64,000 nucleotides of DNA from Terracoccus luteus (GCF_003635045.1 NZ_RBXT01000001.1:3162001-3226000), one strand, 5' to 3'. Positions 20,673-29,923 are shown, counted from the stretch's first letter. Notes: generated from the letters alone by a model not told the origin. Numbers and translations: made by a program.

Positions 20673-23600
20673 TCGTTCTCCTCCAGGTCTCGGGCCGGTC
20701 GGGTGTAGGGATCTGTGGCTGCGCGGGCAAGCATTTCCGCGATCACGATGTCGATCTCGACGAGTTCGGGGACTTCGCGTGCCAGAGCCTGCCACTGCGA
20801 TGCGAACTGATCCGTGACGCGTGTGGCGCGGTAGTCGCCCCTGGCCGCCAAACGGGCCATCGCAGCCAACGCCGCCGAGACTTGGGGCAGAATCTCCCAG
20901 TCCCAGGACCGATCCTTGTTACCTCGAGCACGAAGCCACCCCACCGACTGGGTCATGCCGGCATCGAGCAGGAGCTTCTCACCAGCCTCCAGCAAGGCGG
21001 GGCCACTTCGACAGAGACCCTTGAGGCTTGCCTTACCTCGAACCCTGAACAGGGACATCGCCGCGGCCGCGCGGGTATCACCATCCAGCAGACCCGCAGG
21101 CACAACTCGCGCCTCGCGCCACATGTCCTCGAGTTCCTTCGGCGTCTTGGCATTGAGGATGGGTGCGTAAAGGAACCGCCCGAGATCCGGGCCCCAACCG
21201 TCGGACCCGGCCGCCACCTCTTCGACGAGGCCACCACACACGGCAGTGATCTCGTCCCACGGAAGTGCGATGGTTTGGACATCCGCGGTTGCGGCCAGGG
21301 CAGCAAAGCGCCGCCACCCGACCGGAAGTGAGGACGGCGTCAGTTCTGGCCGTGCGCTGAGGAGTCCAACACCCATTGCCATGACCAAGGCGGTGGAGGA
21401 GGACAGGCCTGTCTCTCTCAGGGACTCGATCGCCCCCTTGTAGTCCAGCGAGAACCGGTTGCGGATGTCCTCCGCGAGCGCTCGCGGTGCAACATGGCGG
21501 GAGATCTCATACGATCGCTCCCACGCAGCCCAGAGATAGGGATACGCGGCCGGATCCGAAGGGACCCTCGTGAGCCCCGCAAGGTAGTGAATCGCTGAGG
21601 CCTCGGCGTCGCTTGTGGGCTCGGGCCACCCCTCTCGCTCAACCGCTGCACCAGTGTGAGGCCAGGCAGGCCAGGGAGCTGGCGCCCATGGGTCCTCTAG
21701 GCGGACGAGGACCAGCAGGGGCCCGGCCACGACCAGCTCCTCCGGAAGTCGTGCCTCCCCCTGCTCATCGATCGAGATCACTTCCGGGCGGCGCCATGGG
21801 GCCATGAGCTGGTAGACACCAGCCACGGCATCAGGGACGCCGGCAAAGTCCGTGAGGCGCAGCACGTCGTCCTCCACGACGGCCCCGGAGCAAAGGCGGT
21901 CAGGACGGAACGACACGAGCACCGTATCCTCGTCGCCCACCGTCCACTGCAGCCGGGCCACCTTCTCCCGCCGGACCGTGTCGGCGATGCGCGCAAGGTC
22001 GAAGCGCTGGCGAGAGCCCGCGCCACCGGTCGGCGGCAGGACCTGCCTAAGCCCTGACTCGCCGATCAGTGTGAGCGGCGGGAGCGCTTGTCCAGTAGCC
22101 ATCCGAACCTCAAGGATCCCGAGATCGCCCCGCCTATCGGAAGGCACGGTCAGGACGGCTGCCGACCATTCGGTCGCCTCGCCGTCGACGACGCGACATA
22201 TCTCGAGGTGGTTGGGCTCGCACACCAGCGAGAGGGATGCCTGACCCGCGCGGACGGTGAGCGGCATACGCAGCTCGTCTGGTCGGAACTCCTTCTTGGC
22301 GGGCTCGACGCTCAGGCCAGTGGTGCTCCCCCAGTCCACTGTGACGGGCGTCAACCCGGTCGGTGTGAACGATCGGCAGTGGACCGACGTCCGTTGAGTC
22401 AGCCCTTCAGCAACTGCCACTCGTCTACTCGTGCGTGTGCCGAGAGGACCGCGGACGAGGATGTCGAACTCGCCGACGATGGGCTGGGAGCGTCCATCGA
22501 AGGGATCGGCGTAGGCAACCAGCTCTTCGTCCGGGCACCGGGGCGCGCACGTCCAGTCGTCGCTGGCAATGAACTGTCCCGTGGCAGCATCACGCACCTC
22601 CACGTGCCAGGACGTCTCGCTGCCCAAGCGGGGGAGGGTCACTGCGGGGCGCTCCGCGACGACGTGCACTCCCGACCGCGTGAGGAGACCAGGCAGCGGC
22701 TCACCCGCCTCGACGCCCGGTCGACCTCGATGATGGATCGCTCGTACATGGCCGTCGAACTCCACATTGCGGACCGAATCGAGCGGGACTTGGTCAAGCG
22801 CCCACCCACCCCAGCCGATTGGGCCCATGAGCGAGACTCTCGGCTGCAGGATGTGCCCCCCCGAGGTGGGTCTGCCCTTGATCGCGGGATAGAGGAGCCA
22901 GACATCCTCGCCGGGCAGCGGGGCAGATCCGGAGAGAAGGTGACCGGACCGGTCGAAGGCTAGAAGGGGGGCTTCGGAACGGACCAAGTCGAGTTCGAAG
23001 CCCTGCGAGCCTCCGAAAACTGCCGAGATGGCGCGCACTGGACGAGCAACAACCGCTTCTTCGAAGGCCGTGCCTCCGGTCCCAGTGCTGGTGTTGCCGG
23101 GATGCGTCGGCGTCACTACGCCGTCGAGTAGCACGTTCCACCGAACCGGGTCGTCGTTCAGGCCGGCGAGCTGCGGCAACCTGAGTACGACCGAAGCGCG
23201 ATCGACGTCCAAGAGCAGGTGTGGGCCCTCCAGAGAAGTGGAGCGCGCCGTACGGGACCCGATTCGTGCGGGCCTCAGAAGCTCCAGGGCGCCATCAGCG
23301 GTGAGCTCGACCGCCTTCTTCACCAGCCGCTTGGGCGCCCCCGACAAGGCCACCAGATTCTCGACATCCGTGACCCCGGAGCGCAGAGCGTCGAGCAGAT
23401 CAAGAAGGCGATCCACCAGGTCGACGGCGAACTCGCCGCCCCGTAGAAGGAACCTCGCGGCAGGCTTGTCCACGTGCGCCAGGCGGGTCGGTTGTCCCTC
23501 CGCCCACGTGATGAAGGACTGACCGTCAAGGGCGGGGTTGAGCTCCTGACGCTGCTGCAGGAGCATCAAGACGTCCCGCAGGCAGTAATCCGGGATGACC

Positions 23601-24052
23601 GCGTGGAAGCTGATCGGCCCCAGATAGGTGGTGCCGTCCTCAATGGTTGGCAACTCGAGCTTCTCGAGAGCCGTGAGGAAGGCCGTGCCCATCGCAGCGC
23701 GGGTCTCCGAGGAGCCCTCAAAACCGATGTGCCGGAATATCGCGGGCCAGAGTTCCCCGCCGCGATAGTGGGCGCTCGCAAACGTCGCCATGCTCACCGC
23801 CACGCAGGCGGGATAGTTGCGCAGTTTGGCGAGGCCAGTCGGCCTCCGGGCCACTAGTCCGACGGCGCGCAGCATGGTCGTCGCCACGCTGGGGCTCACC
23901 TCGTACTCCCCCACGAGGTTCACCGTGCCCAGCCGGTCACGCCACTTGTACTCAAACCGATCCAGCGCCTGTGTCGGCGTCAACGACTCAGCCAAGGCGA
24001 GTCGACCCTCTTTCCACTTAGCTCCACGCCCTCGTGGAGTAACCCCTGTCAT
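20669..24052 (-). CDS. Unrecognised 1127-aa protein, first gene of the helicase-methyltransferase operon
   Basis: I do not recognise this protein. The first 250 or so residues are mostly helical with a segment on three short acidic/Leu-rich helices (FAVDLVDRLLDLLDALRSG). The central 500 residues are rich in short beta-type stretches separated by Gly/Pro/Asp turns, as in repeated sandwich domains. The C-terminal 300 residues are again helical with many Trp and Arg. No Walker motif, cysteine cluster, membrane segment or signal peptide was seen. The ATG at 24052 starts about 50 bases after a plausible promoter; a TTG further in (preceded by AAAGAGGG) is an alternative start. An upstream ATG at 24127 lies behind the promoter and was rejected. 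It is first in the operon and overlaps the next gene by four bases (GTGA), so it is likely a stoichiometric partner of the helicases. Confidence 0.75.
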   Translation of the reverse strand: MTGVTPRGRGAKWKEGRLALAESLTPTQALDRFEYKWRDRLGTVNLVGEYEVSPSVATTMLRAVGLVARRPTGLAKLRNYPACVAVSMATFASAHYRGGELWPAIFRHIGFEGSSETRAAMGTAFLTALEKLELPTIEDGTTYLGPISFHAVIPDYCLRDVLMLLQQRQELNPALDGQSFITWAEGQPTRLAHVDKPAARFLLRGGEFAVDLVDRLLDLLDALRSGVTDVENLVALSGAPKRLVKKAVELTADGALELLRPARIGSRTARSTSLEGPHLLLDVDRASVVLRLPQLAGLNDDPVRWNVLLDGVVTPTHPGNTSTGTGGTAFEEAVVARPVRAISAVFGGSQGFELDLVRSEAPLLAFDRSGHLLSGSAPLPGEDVWLLYPAIKGRPTSGGHILQPRVSLMGPIGWGGWALDQVPLDSVRNVEFDGHVRAIHHRGRPGVEAGEPLPGLLTRSGVHVVAERPAVTLPRLGSETSWHVEVRDAATGQFIASDDWTCAPRCPDEELVAYADPFDGRSQPIVGEFDILVRGPLGTRTSRRVAVAEGLTQRTSVHCRSFTPTGLTPVTVDWGSTTGLSVEPAKKEFRPDELRMPLTVRAGQASLSLVCEPNHLEICRVVDGEATEWSAAVLTVPSDRRGDLGILEVRMATGQALPPLTLIGESGLRQVLPPTGGAGSRQRFDLARIADTVRREKVARLQWTVGDEDTVLVSFRPDRLCSGAVVEDDVLRLTDFAGVPDAVAGVYQLMAPWRRPEVISIDEQGEARLPEELVVAGPLLVLVRLEDPWAPAPWPAWPHTGAAVEREGWPEPTSDAEASAIHYLAGLTRVPSDPAAYPYLWAAWERSYEISRHVAPRALAEDIRNRFSLDYKGAIESLRETGLSSSTALVMAMGVGLLSARPELTPSSLPVGWRRFAALAATADVQTIALPWDEITAVCGGLVEEVAAGSDGWGPDLGRFLYAPILNAKTPKELEDMWREARVVPAGLLDGDTRAAAAMSLFRVRGKASLKGLCRSGPALLEAGEKLLLDAGMTQSVGWLRARGNKDRSWDWEILPQVSAALAAMARLAARGDYRATRVTDQFASQWQALAREVPELVEIDIVIAEMLARAATDPYTRPARDLEENE

Positions 24053-24109
24053 GCGCCTCGACCCTGATGACGCACGCCGCCAATACCCCGGAGGGTGTCG
24101 CGTGCGAGC

Positions 24110-24138
24110 ACCATACTTCTCCCCCATGACAGCGTCGA
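24110..24138 (-). promoter_or_regulatory. Candidate promoter of the minus-strand helicase operon
   Basis: On the minus strand, TCGACG (24133-24138) and TATGGT (24110-24115) are separated by exactly 17 bases, each matching four of six positions of the sigma-70-type consensus. Transcription would start near 24103, giving a leader of about 50 bases to the ATG at 24052. Prediction by eye only. Confidence 0.35.
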
Positions 24139-24200
24139 CGGCCCCCGGGTGGCACCCCGGAACACCTGTGGCGCAAAGGTGCACCCGACGCGCCAAACCG

Positions 24201-24229
24201 CGGACAGCGACCTCAGAGGCTGCTAGGTT
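24201..24229 (+). promoter_or_regulatory. Candidate promoter of the Hsp70-like operon
   Basis: CGGACA (24201-24206) and TAGGTT (24224-24229) have a 17-base spacer and lie back to back with the minus-strand promoter, 60-odd bases away. Both operons could therefore be controlled from one short region; no clear palindromic operator was seen between them. Confidence 0.35.
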
Positions 24230-24334
24230 GCGTCCTGCCGTTTCGGGCATTTGGGAAACTGGGGGACTTCTGTGCAGCAAATCGACTGGTGTGCGCTCTT
24301 CGGCTCGACCTTGGACACGCCAAGGGACGCAGTG

Positions 24335-26617
24335 GTGGCGTTGGGTATCGATTTGGGCACCACCTACTCGACGGTCACTCGAATCGCGTGGACGGGTGAC
24401 CCCGAGGATGAACCTGAGCTGGACGTCGTGCCGATCCGGCAGCGCACCAGCGCTGGTCCGAAACGAAGCGCTCTCGTGCCCTCGGTTGTCGCCGTGCGCG
24501 CTGACGGAACCACTGCGGTTGGCGAAGAGGCTCGCGACGTCGTACGCGAGCGAGGGCGCCCGCCACGGGAGGGCATGGACACCTTCACCGCGACGAAGAA
24601 CGACATCGGCACCCGGAAGCAGTACCCGAAGGCACCGGAGCATCTGAACAATCCCGCGAAGGTCGCGGAACACATCCTTCGTTTTCTGGTTGCCGGCGCC
24701 CAAGAGGCCTATCCAGGGCGTTTCGATCGCGTCGTCGTCACGGTGCCTGCGTCATTCCAGCTGACGCAGCGCGAAGACACGGCTAAGGCTGCCCTGGAGT
24801 CCGGAATCGGCCTCAAGGCCTACGACTTGATGGATGAACCCGTCGCGGCCTTCCTCACTTTTGCAGCGCAACGCGCCGAGGGTGTCGCTGCCGGCCGTTA
24901 CATGGTTTTGGATGTCGGCGGCGGCACGAGTGACGTGGCGCTGCTCTCGGTCGAGCCGACGCACCGGCAAGTGCAGGTCAACGTCTCGGGCACCTCCCGT
25001 TACTGCCGTCTCGGTGGATCAGATATCGACAGGGCCATCGTTGTGGAGCACCTCCTTCCGGCACTGGGCGAGCTGAATGGCTGTGACCCCAAGGAATGGA
25101 CTTACACGCAACTCGCCTCCGTCATTATCCCGGGCCTTCTGGACACGGCTGAGGAACTTAAGACGAAGCTCAGTCGTCGCATGGCTGCGCGGCGAACGGT
25201 CGGTTCCGACTGGTCGGACCTGGAAGAGCGCACGTCACGCGACGTGCACCTCGAGATTCCCAAGGGGGCCGCCCTCACCCTGCCGGCAGGGTCCGTGTCC
25301 ATGAACGCCGAGGAGTTCGCGTGCGTGATGGCTGCTTATCTGGACCCCGACGAGAGCCTGCCCCGAAATGGCGAGTACTACGAGTCCGCCTCGATCTTCG
25401 CTCCGCTTCGGGAGCTGCTGGATCGCCGGGGATGGGACGCCCAGGAGACGACACTGCTCCTTGCCGGCGGCACCTCTCACACAACGCTTTTGCAGGACGC
25501 TCTTGCGGACCACCTCGGCGTCATACCTCTCGCGATCCACGGCTCCGATCACCCCCTCGCACAGACAGAGATCAGTCAAGGCGCAGCCCTGCAGTCCTTC
25601 TCGCTTGCGCTGGATGAGACATCTCCACTCGTCGTTCCACGCAGTGACGAGGCCTTGGTCATCGAAACGGCAACGGATCCACGTGAGGTCATCCCCCAAG
25701 GCACCGTGGTTCCATGGCCCGACGATCCTCGGGGTCGCGTGATTCCGCTGCGTCTGTCGGACGGGAGCAAGAGCAACGGGCTGCGGCTCAGCTTCACCCG
25801 CAATGGAGTCACGGTCCAAAACCAAGTGATCGAAGTTCCGGTCGACGCTCAAGACGGCGACTCCTTTACGCTCCGGGCGCGGATGGACGCGAATCAGCAG
25901 GTAGCTCTTGAGTGCGAGTTTGCCTGCGGTGCTCGGCACACCTTCCAGATCGACAGGCCATGGTCGTATGTGGTGAACCCGCAGGTAGCGCGAGATCGGA
26001 TCCTGGAACTCGAAGCCGATCACGGTGACCCCTCGGCAACGCCACGGGAGAAGTTGGAAATCCGAGAGCAGCTTGTCGACCTCTACCGAGCAGTGGGGCA
26101 TCTCCAGAAGGCTGCCGACTCCGCTCGCTTCGTTCTTCAGCGCGCGGAGTCCGACGAGGATTATGCGACTGCATCCAACGACCTGGCCAATGTGCTCTGG
26201 GAGCAAGGCGCCCGCGAGGAGGCACTCCACGCCCTCCGCCGGGCAGCGCCTCGAGCAGAAGCATGGCTCCTGTGGAATCTGGCATGGCGTCTCGAGCAAT
26301 GCGGTCGCTTGGAAGAGGCACTAGATGCTGTCGACACCGCCATGGCTGCGGATCCCGACGGGAGTTCCCAGTCCCTGCGGGGCAGGATCCTCAAGGGACT
26401 CGGGCGTGCGACTGAAGCCGAAAGCCAGTTTCGCTCGGCCTTGAGCGAGTTCGGGCATCCACGCACAGCAAGTGACTTCGATCTGCACTGGATGGACTAC
26501 GTCGCCCGGCAAGTGGGCGACGAGTCACTCCGTGACTCCATCAAGGACTCACGGCGTCGGGTTGCCCAAGCCTCAACCACGAAGGGTGTCCTGCCCGAAG
26601 CGGATCTCCCCCTATGA
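24335..26617 (+). CDS. Hsp70/DnaK-like ATPase with TPR-like C-terminal tail
   Basis: The N-terminal 380 residues are an actin-fold Hsp70 nucleotide-binding domain: phosphate-1 loop GIDLGTTYSTV at the very start, VVVTVPASF, DEPVAAFL, phosphate-2 loop LDVGGGTSDVALL and the adenosine motif LLAGGTSHTTLL. A short beta-rich segment follows that is much reduced or divergent from the DnaK substrate-binding domain. The last 200 residues are helical repeats of TPR type (for example ALHALRRAAPRAEAWLLWNL, then LEEALDAVDTAMAADP). Family proteins of this sort act as ATP-driven switches or scaffolds. I chose GTG 24335 because AAGGGA lies seven bases upstream and DnaK-like proteins begin right before GIDLGTT; GTG 24332 and GTG 24272 (after GGGGGA) are alternatives. 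The stop overlaps the next gene's start as ATGA, so the two products are co-translated and probably interact. Confidence 0.85.
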   Translation: MALGIDLGTTYSTVTRIAWTGDPEDEPELDVVPIRQRTSAGPKRSALVPSVVAVRADGTTAVGEEARDVVRERGRPPREGMDTFTATKNDIGTRKQYPKAPEHLNNPAKVAEHILRFLVAGAQEAYPGRFDRVVVTVPASFQLTQREDTAKAALESGIGLKAYDLMDEPVAAFLTFAAQRAEGVAAGRYMVLDVGGGTSDVALLSVEPTHRQVQVNVSGTSRYCRLGGSDIDRAIVVEHLLPALGELNGCDPKEWTYTQLASVIIPGLLDTAEELKTKLSRRMAARRTVGSDWSDLEERTSRDVHLEIPKGAALTLPAGSVSMNAEEFACVMAAYLDPDESLPRNGEYYESASIFAPLRELLDRRGWDAQETTLLLAGGTSHTTLLQDALADHLGVIPLAIHGSDHPLAQTEISQGAALQSFSLALDETSPLVVPRSDEALVIETATDPREVIPQGTVVPWPDDPRGRVIPLRLSDGSKSNGLRLSFTRNGVTVQNQVIEVPVDAQDGDSFTLRARMDANQQVALECEFACGARHTFQIDRPWSYVVNPQVARDRILELEADHGDPSATPREKLEIREQLVDLYRAVGHLQKAADSARFVLQRAESDEDYATASNDLANVLWEQGAREEALHALRRAAPRAEAWLLWNLAWRLEQCGRLEEALDAVDTAMAADPDGSSQSLRGRILKGLGRATEAESQFRSALSEFGHPRTASDFDLHWMDYVARQVGDESLRDSIKDSRRRVAQASTTKGVLPEADLPL

Positions 26618-27840
26618 GGGCGGTCACTTTCGCATCCCTGACGCCGGACCAGCAGAGGTTCGTCCAGTACCCGACGTCGCGCCATGTTGCGGGAATCGGT
26701 GCGCCTGGGTCCGGCAAAACCTTGGTTCTCGTCCACCGGGCCCGATTCCTCATTGAGCTGGGGTACGAACCCGAGCGCATTCGCCTGGTCACGTACACCA
26801 ACGCCCTTGAGGACTACATTCGAGCCGGTCTGAGGGAGTTCGGCCTCCCCGAGGACATGGTCATCAGCTACGACGCGCTGATGCGTGAATTGCATCAAGA
26901 CCTGACGGGCAAGAGAGTCCGAATACCAAAGGAGCTGAGCGAAGACGAGAGGCACAACTTCGTTCGGGATGCCGTGGGGTCACTCGTCGAAGACAGGATG
27001 ACGGGAAGCCTCTTTCCTCCCAAAGCCCGCTGGGATGCTGTCTTCGTCGACGAGGCACAGGACCTGAGCGCCTCTGACATCATCACCCTCTCGAGGCTGA
27101 GTCGACACGTCACAGTCGTGCTGGACGCCCGTCAGCAGTTGTACGAACGAGGGGCTCCCGCGGATCAGATCCTCAACGCGTTGGATCTGCGATTCGAGAC
27201 TTCAACCTTCCTTTCCACCTTCCGGTGCTCGCGGGCCGTTACCGCGATCGCCGCGGCAGTTGCCGTCGATGCCGAGGACCGGGCCGCCCTGCCGCGTACT
27301 GTGGGTATCGCCAGGAACGAGATCACGTCCCGCCGAGTGCTCGCTTCCGACCGCGCCGTAGAGGACGAGTTCTTCCACTCAGCACTCCGCGCCCGCATGA
27401 GCGAGACGCAGAGCATTGCCGTCCTGCTGCCGACCAACTTCTATGCCTATGGGCTGGCCAAGGCCCTCCGCGAGGCCGGATTCGATGTTGAGGACAAGAA
27501 GTCGCTGGACATGACGACGAGCGCGGTCAAGGTGCTCACCTATCACAGCGCAAAGGGCCTGTCCTTCGACTCGGTGTTCCTCCCTCGGCTCTACGAATCG
27601 GAGTTCGCACGCGCCGGGCGGCAGAACCGCACCGGGCTCTTGTTCGTCGGCCTGACCCGCGCGACGACATATCTCTTCCTGAGCACCCTCAAGGGCAAAG
27701 AGATTCGGGAATGGCGTGAGTTCGACGCCGTCACCGAAAACCACTTGGAGACGATCGACGCCACCGCGCCACCCGTCGGCGCCGTCGCCGCCGCTTTGCC
27801 TACCACCGACGTGGACGACTATTACGACGACTTCCTCTGA
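26614..27840 (+). CDS. Compact UvrD-like superfamily 1 ATPase
   Basis: A 408-aa protein with Walker A GAPGSGKTLVLVHRA (near residue 33), Walker B VFVDEAQDL (near 145), a motif III/IV stretch FLSTFRCSRAV, motif V TYHSAKGLSFDSVFLP and motif VI LLFVGLTRATTYLFL. These are the UvrD/Rep helicase motifs, but the chain is only about half the length of UvrD and lacks room for full 1B and 2B subdomains. It may therefore be a DNA-dependent ATPase or sensor rather than a processive helicase. It overlaps the Hsp70-like gene by four bases and ends with an acidic tail (DVDDYYDDFL). A second, larger UvrD-type protein is encoded at the far end of the divergent operon, so the locus carries two. Confidence 0.82.
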   Translation: MRAVTFASLTPDQQRFVQYPTSRHVAGIGAPGSGKTLVLVHRARFLIELGYEPERIRLVTYTNALEDYIRAGLREFGLPEDMVISYDALMRELHQDLTGKRVRIPKELSEDERHNFVRDAVGSLVEDRMTGSLFPPKARWDAVFVDEAQDLSASDIITLSRLSRHVTVVLDARQQLYERGAPADQILNALDLRFETSTFLSTFRCSRAVTAIAAAVAVDAEDRAALPRTVGIARNEITSRRVLASDRAVEDEFFHSALRARMSETQSIAVLLPTNFYAYGLAKALREAGFDVEDKKSLDMTTSAVKVLTYHSAKGLSFDSVFLPRLYESEFARAGRQNRTGLLFVGLTRATTYLFLSTLKGKEIREWREFDAVTENHLETIDATAPPVGAVAAALPTTDVDDYYDDFL

Positions 27841-27894
27841 TTTGTCCGCGCGGCAGGGCGCCGCATCCGGCAACAAACCCACGAGACGATTGGC

Positions 27895-28872
27895 ATGCCC
27901 GTGTTCAAGCGCAAGCACAAGGTCGGACGTTCCACGCAGGCGAACCTGGGGAGAGCCCTCGCTGATCACTTCCTAGATGGAGAGACAGCGAAGTATTACG
28001 CCTGGGCTTCCGGTGGCGATGACGGTGTGGTGATCCAGACGAACCAACGACTGCTGCTGGTCGACATGGAGCCGCAGCCCCGCATCGCTCTCGCCGCACC
28101 CCTTGACCATCTGGCGGGCGTTCACCTCGACGTCGAAGACCTCAAGCCCGTCCTGCACGTCGAGATGCGTTCAGGTGCCCGGCTCGACGTGCCGGTGGCC
28201 TCCCCGAAGGCGCTCGACAAGCTCGTGGACCATGCATGGAGGGCCGCGGAGGCACGTATGGGATCCCTCAACGGAGAGAGGGCCACGTCATCTACCGACG
28301 TCGTGGCCACAGCTGAACGGCGCGCGCGCTCAGTCGCGGATGATCACATGGAGGCGGCGGAAGCTGACATTGACCTGCTGCTTGCGATGGAGCCCGACCC
28401 TCTGCACATCGTCATCTCGAGGGAGCATGTCGAGAGCGGATTCATCGATGAGACACTGGGGCAACTGGAGCAGCTGATTGCCACGCCCGATCGAATCAAG
28501 TACTTCCGTGAACGGGTGATGGTCTCCGTACACGGGTACGACGACGACCCCCGCGAGCTCAGCGAGGTAGCCGAGGTCTGCTCGTTCCTGGACAAGCTCG
28601 ACGACAAGTTTCCCTTCTGGCTCTACTTCCTGGACAAGCGGACGTCATCGTTGCTCATGGTTATGCGCTGCTTGTTGGCCATGCGGGTCGAGACAGATGC
28701 TGACCCGTCCGTCCAGCGGCAGCACCTGGGCAACCTCGTGTCGACATGGTGGTTTCCCGCGTTGAACATGGTTGCCGAGCAGGCGGACTTGACCGAGGCA
28801 GAGATCCAGGACTTGTCGGATCGTGCGTCGCTCTACTTCCAGAAGGGTCCCCGCGTCTTCTTGGACGCTTGA
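27895..28872 (+). CDS. Unknown 325-aa protein with PH-like N-terminal region
   Basis: The first 115 residues read like a bacterial PH-like fold: alternating beta strands (GVVIQTNQRLLLVDM, RIALAAPLDHLAGVHL, PVLHVEMRSGARLDV) ending in a helix with a conserved-looking Trp. The C-terminal half contains VSVHGYDDDPRELSEV and FPFWLYFLDK, a pattern I associate with small proteins carrying a chlororespiratory-reduction-6-like domain; that match is from memory and weak. No membrane segment or nucleotide-binding motif is present. The gene follows the UvrD-like gene by 54 bases in the same direction and is the last gene of the island; relaxase remnants begin within about ten bases of its stop. Confidence 0.65.
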   Translation: MPVFKRKHKVGRSTQANLGRALADHFLDGETAKYYAWASGGDDGVVIQTNQRLLLVDMEPQPRIALAAPLDHLAGVHLDVEDLKPVLHVEMRSGARLDVPVASPKALDKLVDHAWRAAEARMGSLNGERATSSTDVVATAERRARSVADDHMEAAEADIDLLLAMEPDPLHIVISREHVESGFIDETLGQLEQLIATPDRIKYFRERVMVSVHGYDDDPRELSEVAEVCSFLDKLDDKFPFWLYFLDKRTSSLLMVMRCLLAMRVETDADPSVQRQHLGNLVSTWWFPALNMVAEQADLTEAEIQDLSDRASLYFQKGPRVFLDA

Positions 28873-28879
28873 CGTTGAC

Positions 28880-29845
28880 GGAGCCTGAGCGAGGCGGCGC
28901 GTTCCCACTCGTGCCGGAACCGGCGCACGTCGTGCAGTGCGGGCGCGTCCCGCCGGGTGTCGGCGAGGAGCTTGAACGCGCCTCCGGCCCGCACTGACCA
29001 CAGCTGCGCACAGTCCCCCACCAGGAGCACCTTCGCGGCCGCCCGCGCGGCGGCGGCCGTGATGTAGTCCAGGTCCATCGTGGCGCCATGGACGCCTCGT
29101 CGACGATCACCAGCTGCCCCGGCCGCACGTTGAAGCGGTCGTATGCCGCTGAGCTAGCTGCCGCCTGCTTCTGCAGTTCCCGGGTCGCTGGGGGGTAGGC
29201 GTGAGCCAGCCGAGCGGCACACGCCTCGATCTCATGGCGTCGTTCGGGGAGGGGGCGGTGCTCGGTGATCCACTTGGCGGTGTTCTCGGTGGGGACGCCG
29301 AGGGCGTCGGCGAGGACCTCCGCCGCCGCGGCCGATGGGGCGAGGCCGATGACCGAGCCGGGCCCGTGGGCTCCTTCCCAGGCGGCGCGGACACCGGCCA
29401 TGGTGGTGGACTTGCCGGTGCCGGCGGCGCCGACGATCAGGTCGAGTCGACGGCCGGAAGTGACGACCGTTGACACCGCAGCGGCCTGCTCCGCCAAGCA
29501 GTACCTTCCGGCCGGACGGGATCGCTTCTGCGTCAAGGAACTCTTGGGTGGCGTTACACCTCGTTGTTGCGGGCCGGGAACTTGCTCGACCGTCCGGCGC
29601 TGCAGCGCGTCGGGAACCAGCCCGAGCTCTGCCGGGTTGAGCATTACGGCCCGCCCGACGGCATACGTCGTGGACTTCTCGGCCACCGCGACACGGTCGG
29701 CTGGGGCTAGCAAAGCGGACTCAGAGGAGCTCGCGGAGGGTCTCGTCGAGCAGGTTGGCACGGGTGAAGGTGGCGCGCCTGTCGGCGATCGTCGAACTGA
29801 CTTTGGCGGCACAGAGCGCTTTCAGAGTCGAAGCTGCGCCCTCGT
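28880..29845 (-). pseudogene. Degenerate partial copy of a MobF/TraA relaxase
   Basis: Pieces in different minus-strand frames match the intact relaxase next door in order. RATFTRANLLDETLRELL ends in a stop near 29721. A long block then includes VGAAGTGKSTTMAG and NTAKWITEHRPLPER up to IVDEASM. After a frameshift around 29081-29090 the match continues as KVLLVGDCAQLWSVRAGGAF and HDVRRFRHEWERAASLRLR. N-terminal relaxase and C-terminal parts are missing. Similarity is clear but far from identical to the intact gene, so this is an older or foreign copy, not a recent duplication. Recognisable sequence stops about ten bases from the end of the defence island gene at 28872. Confidence 0.8.
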
Positions 29846-29923
29846 GGGTGATGACCGAGCCCAGTTGAGTGCAAGGGTGGACGGCGGGCCCGCCTCGTAC
29901 ACGCCGAAAAGGCAGGCCCTGCG

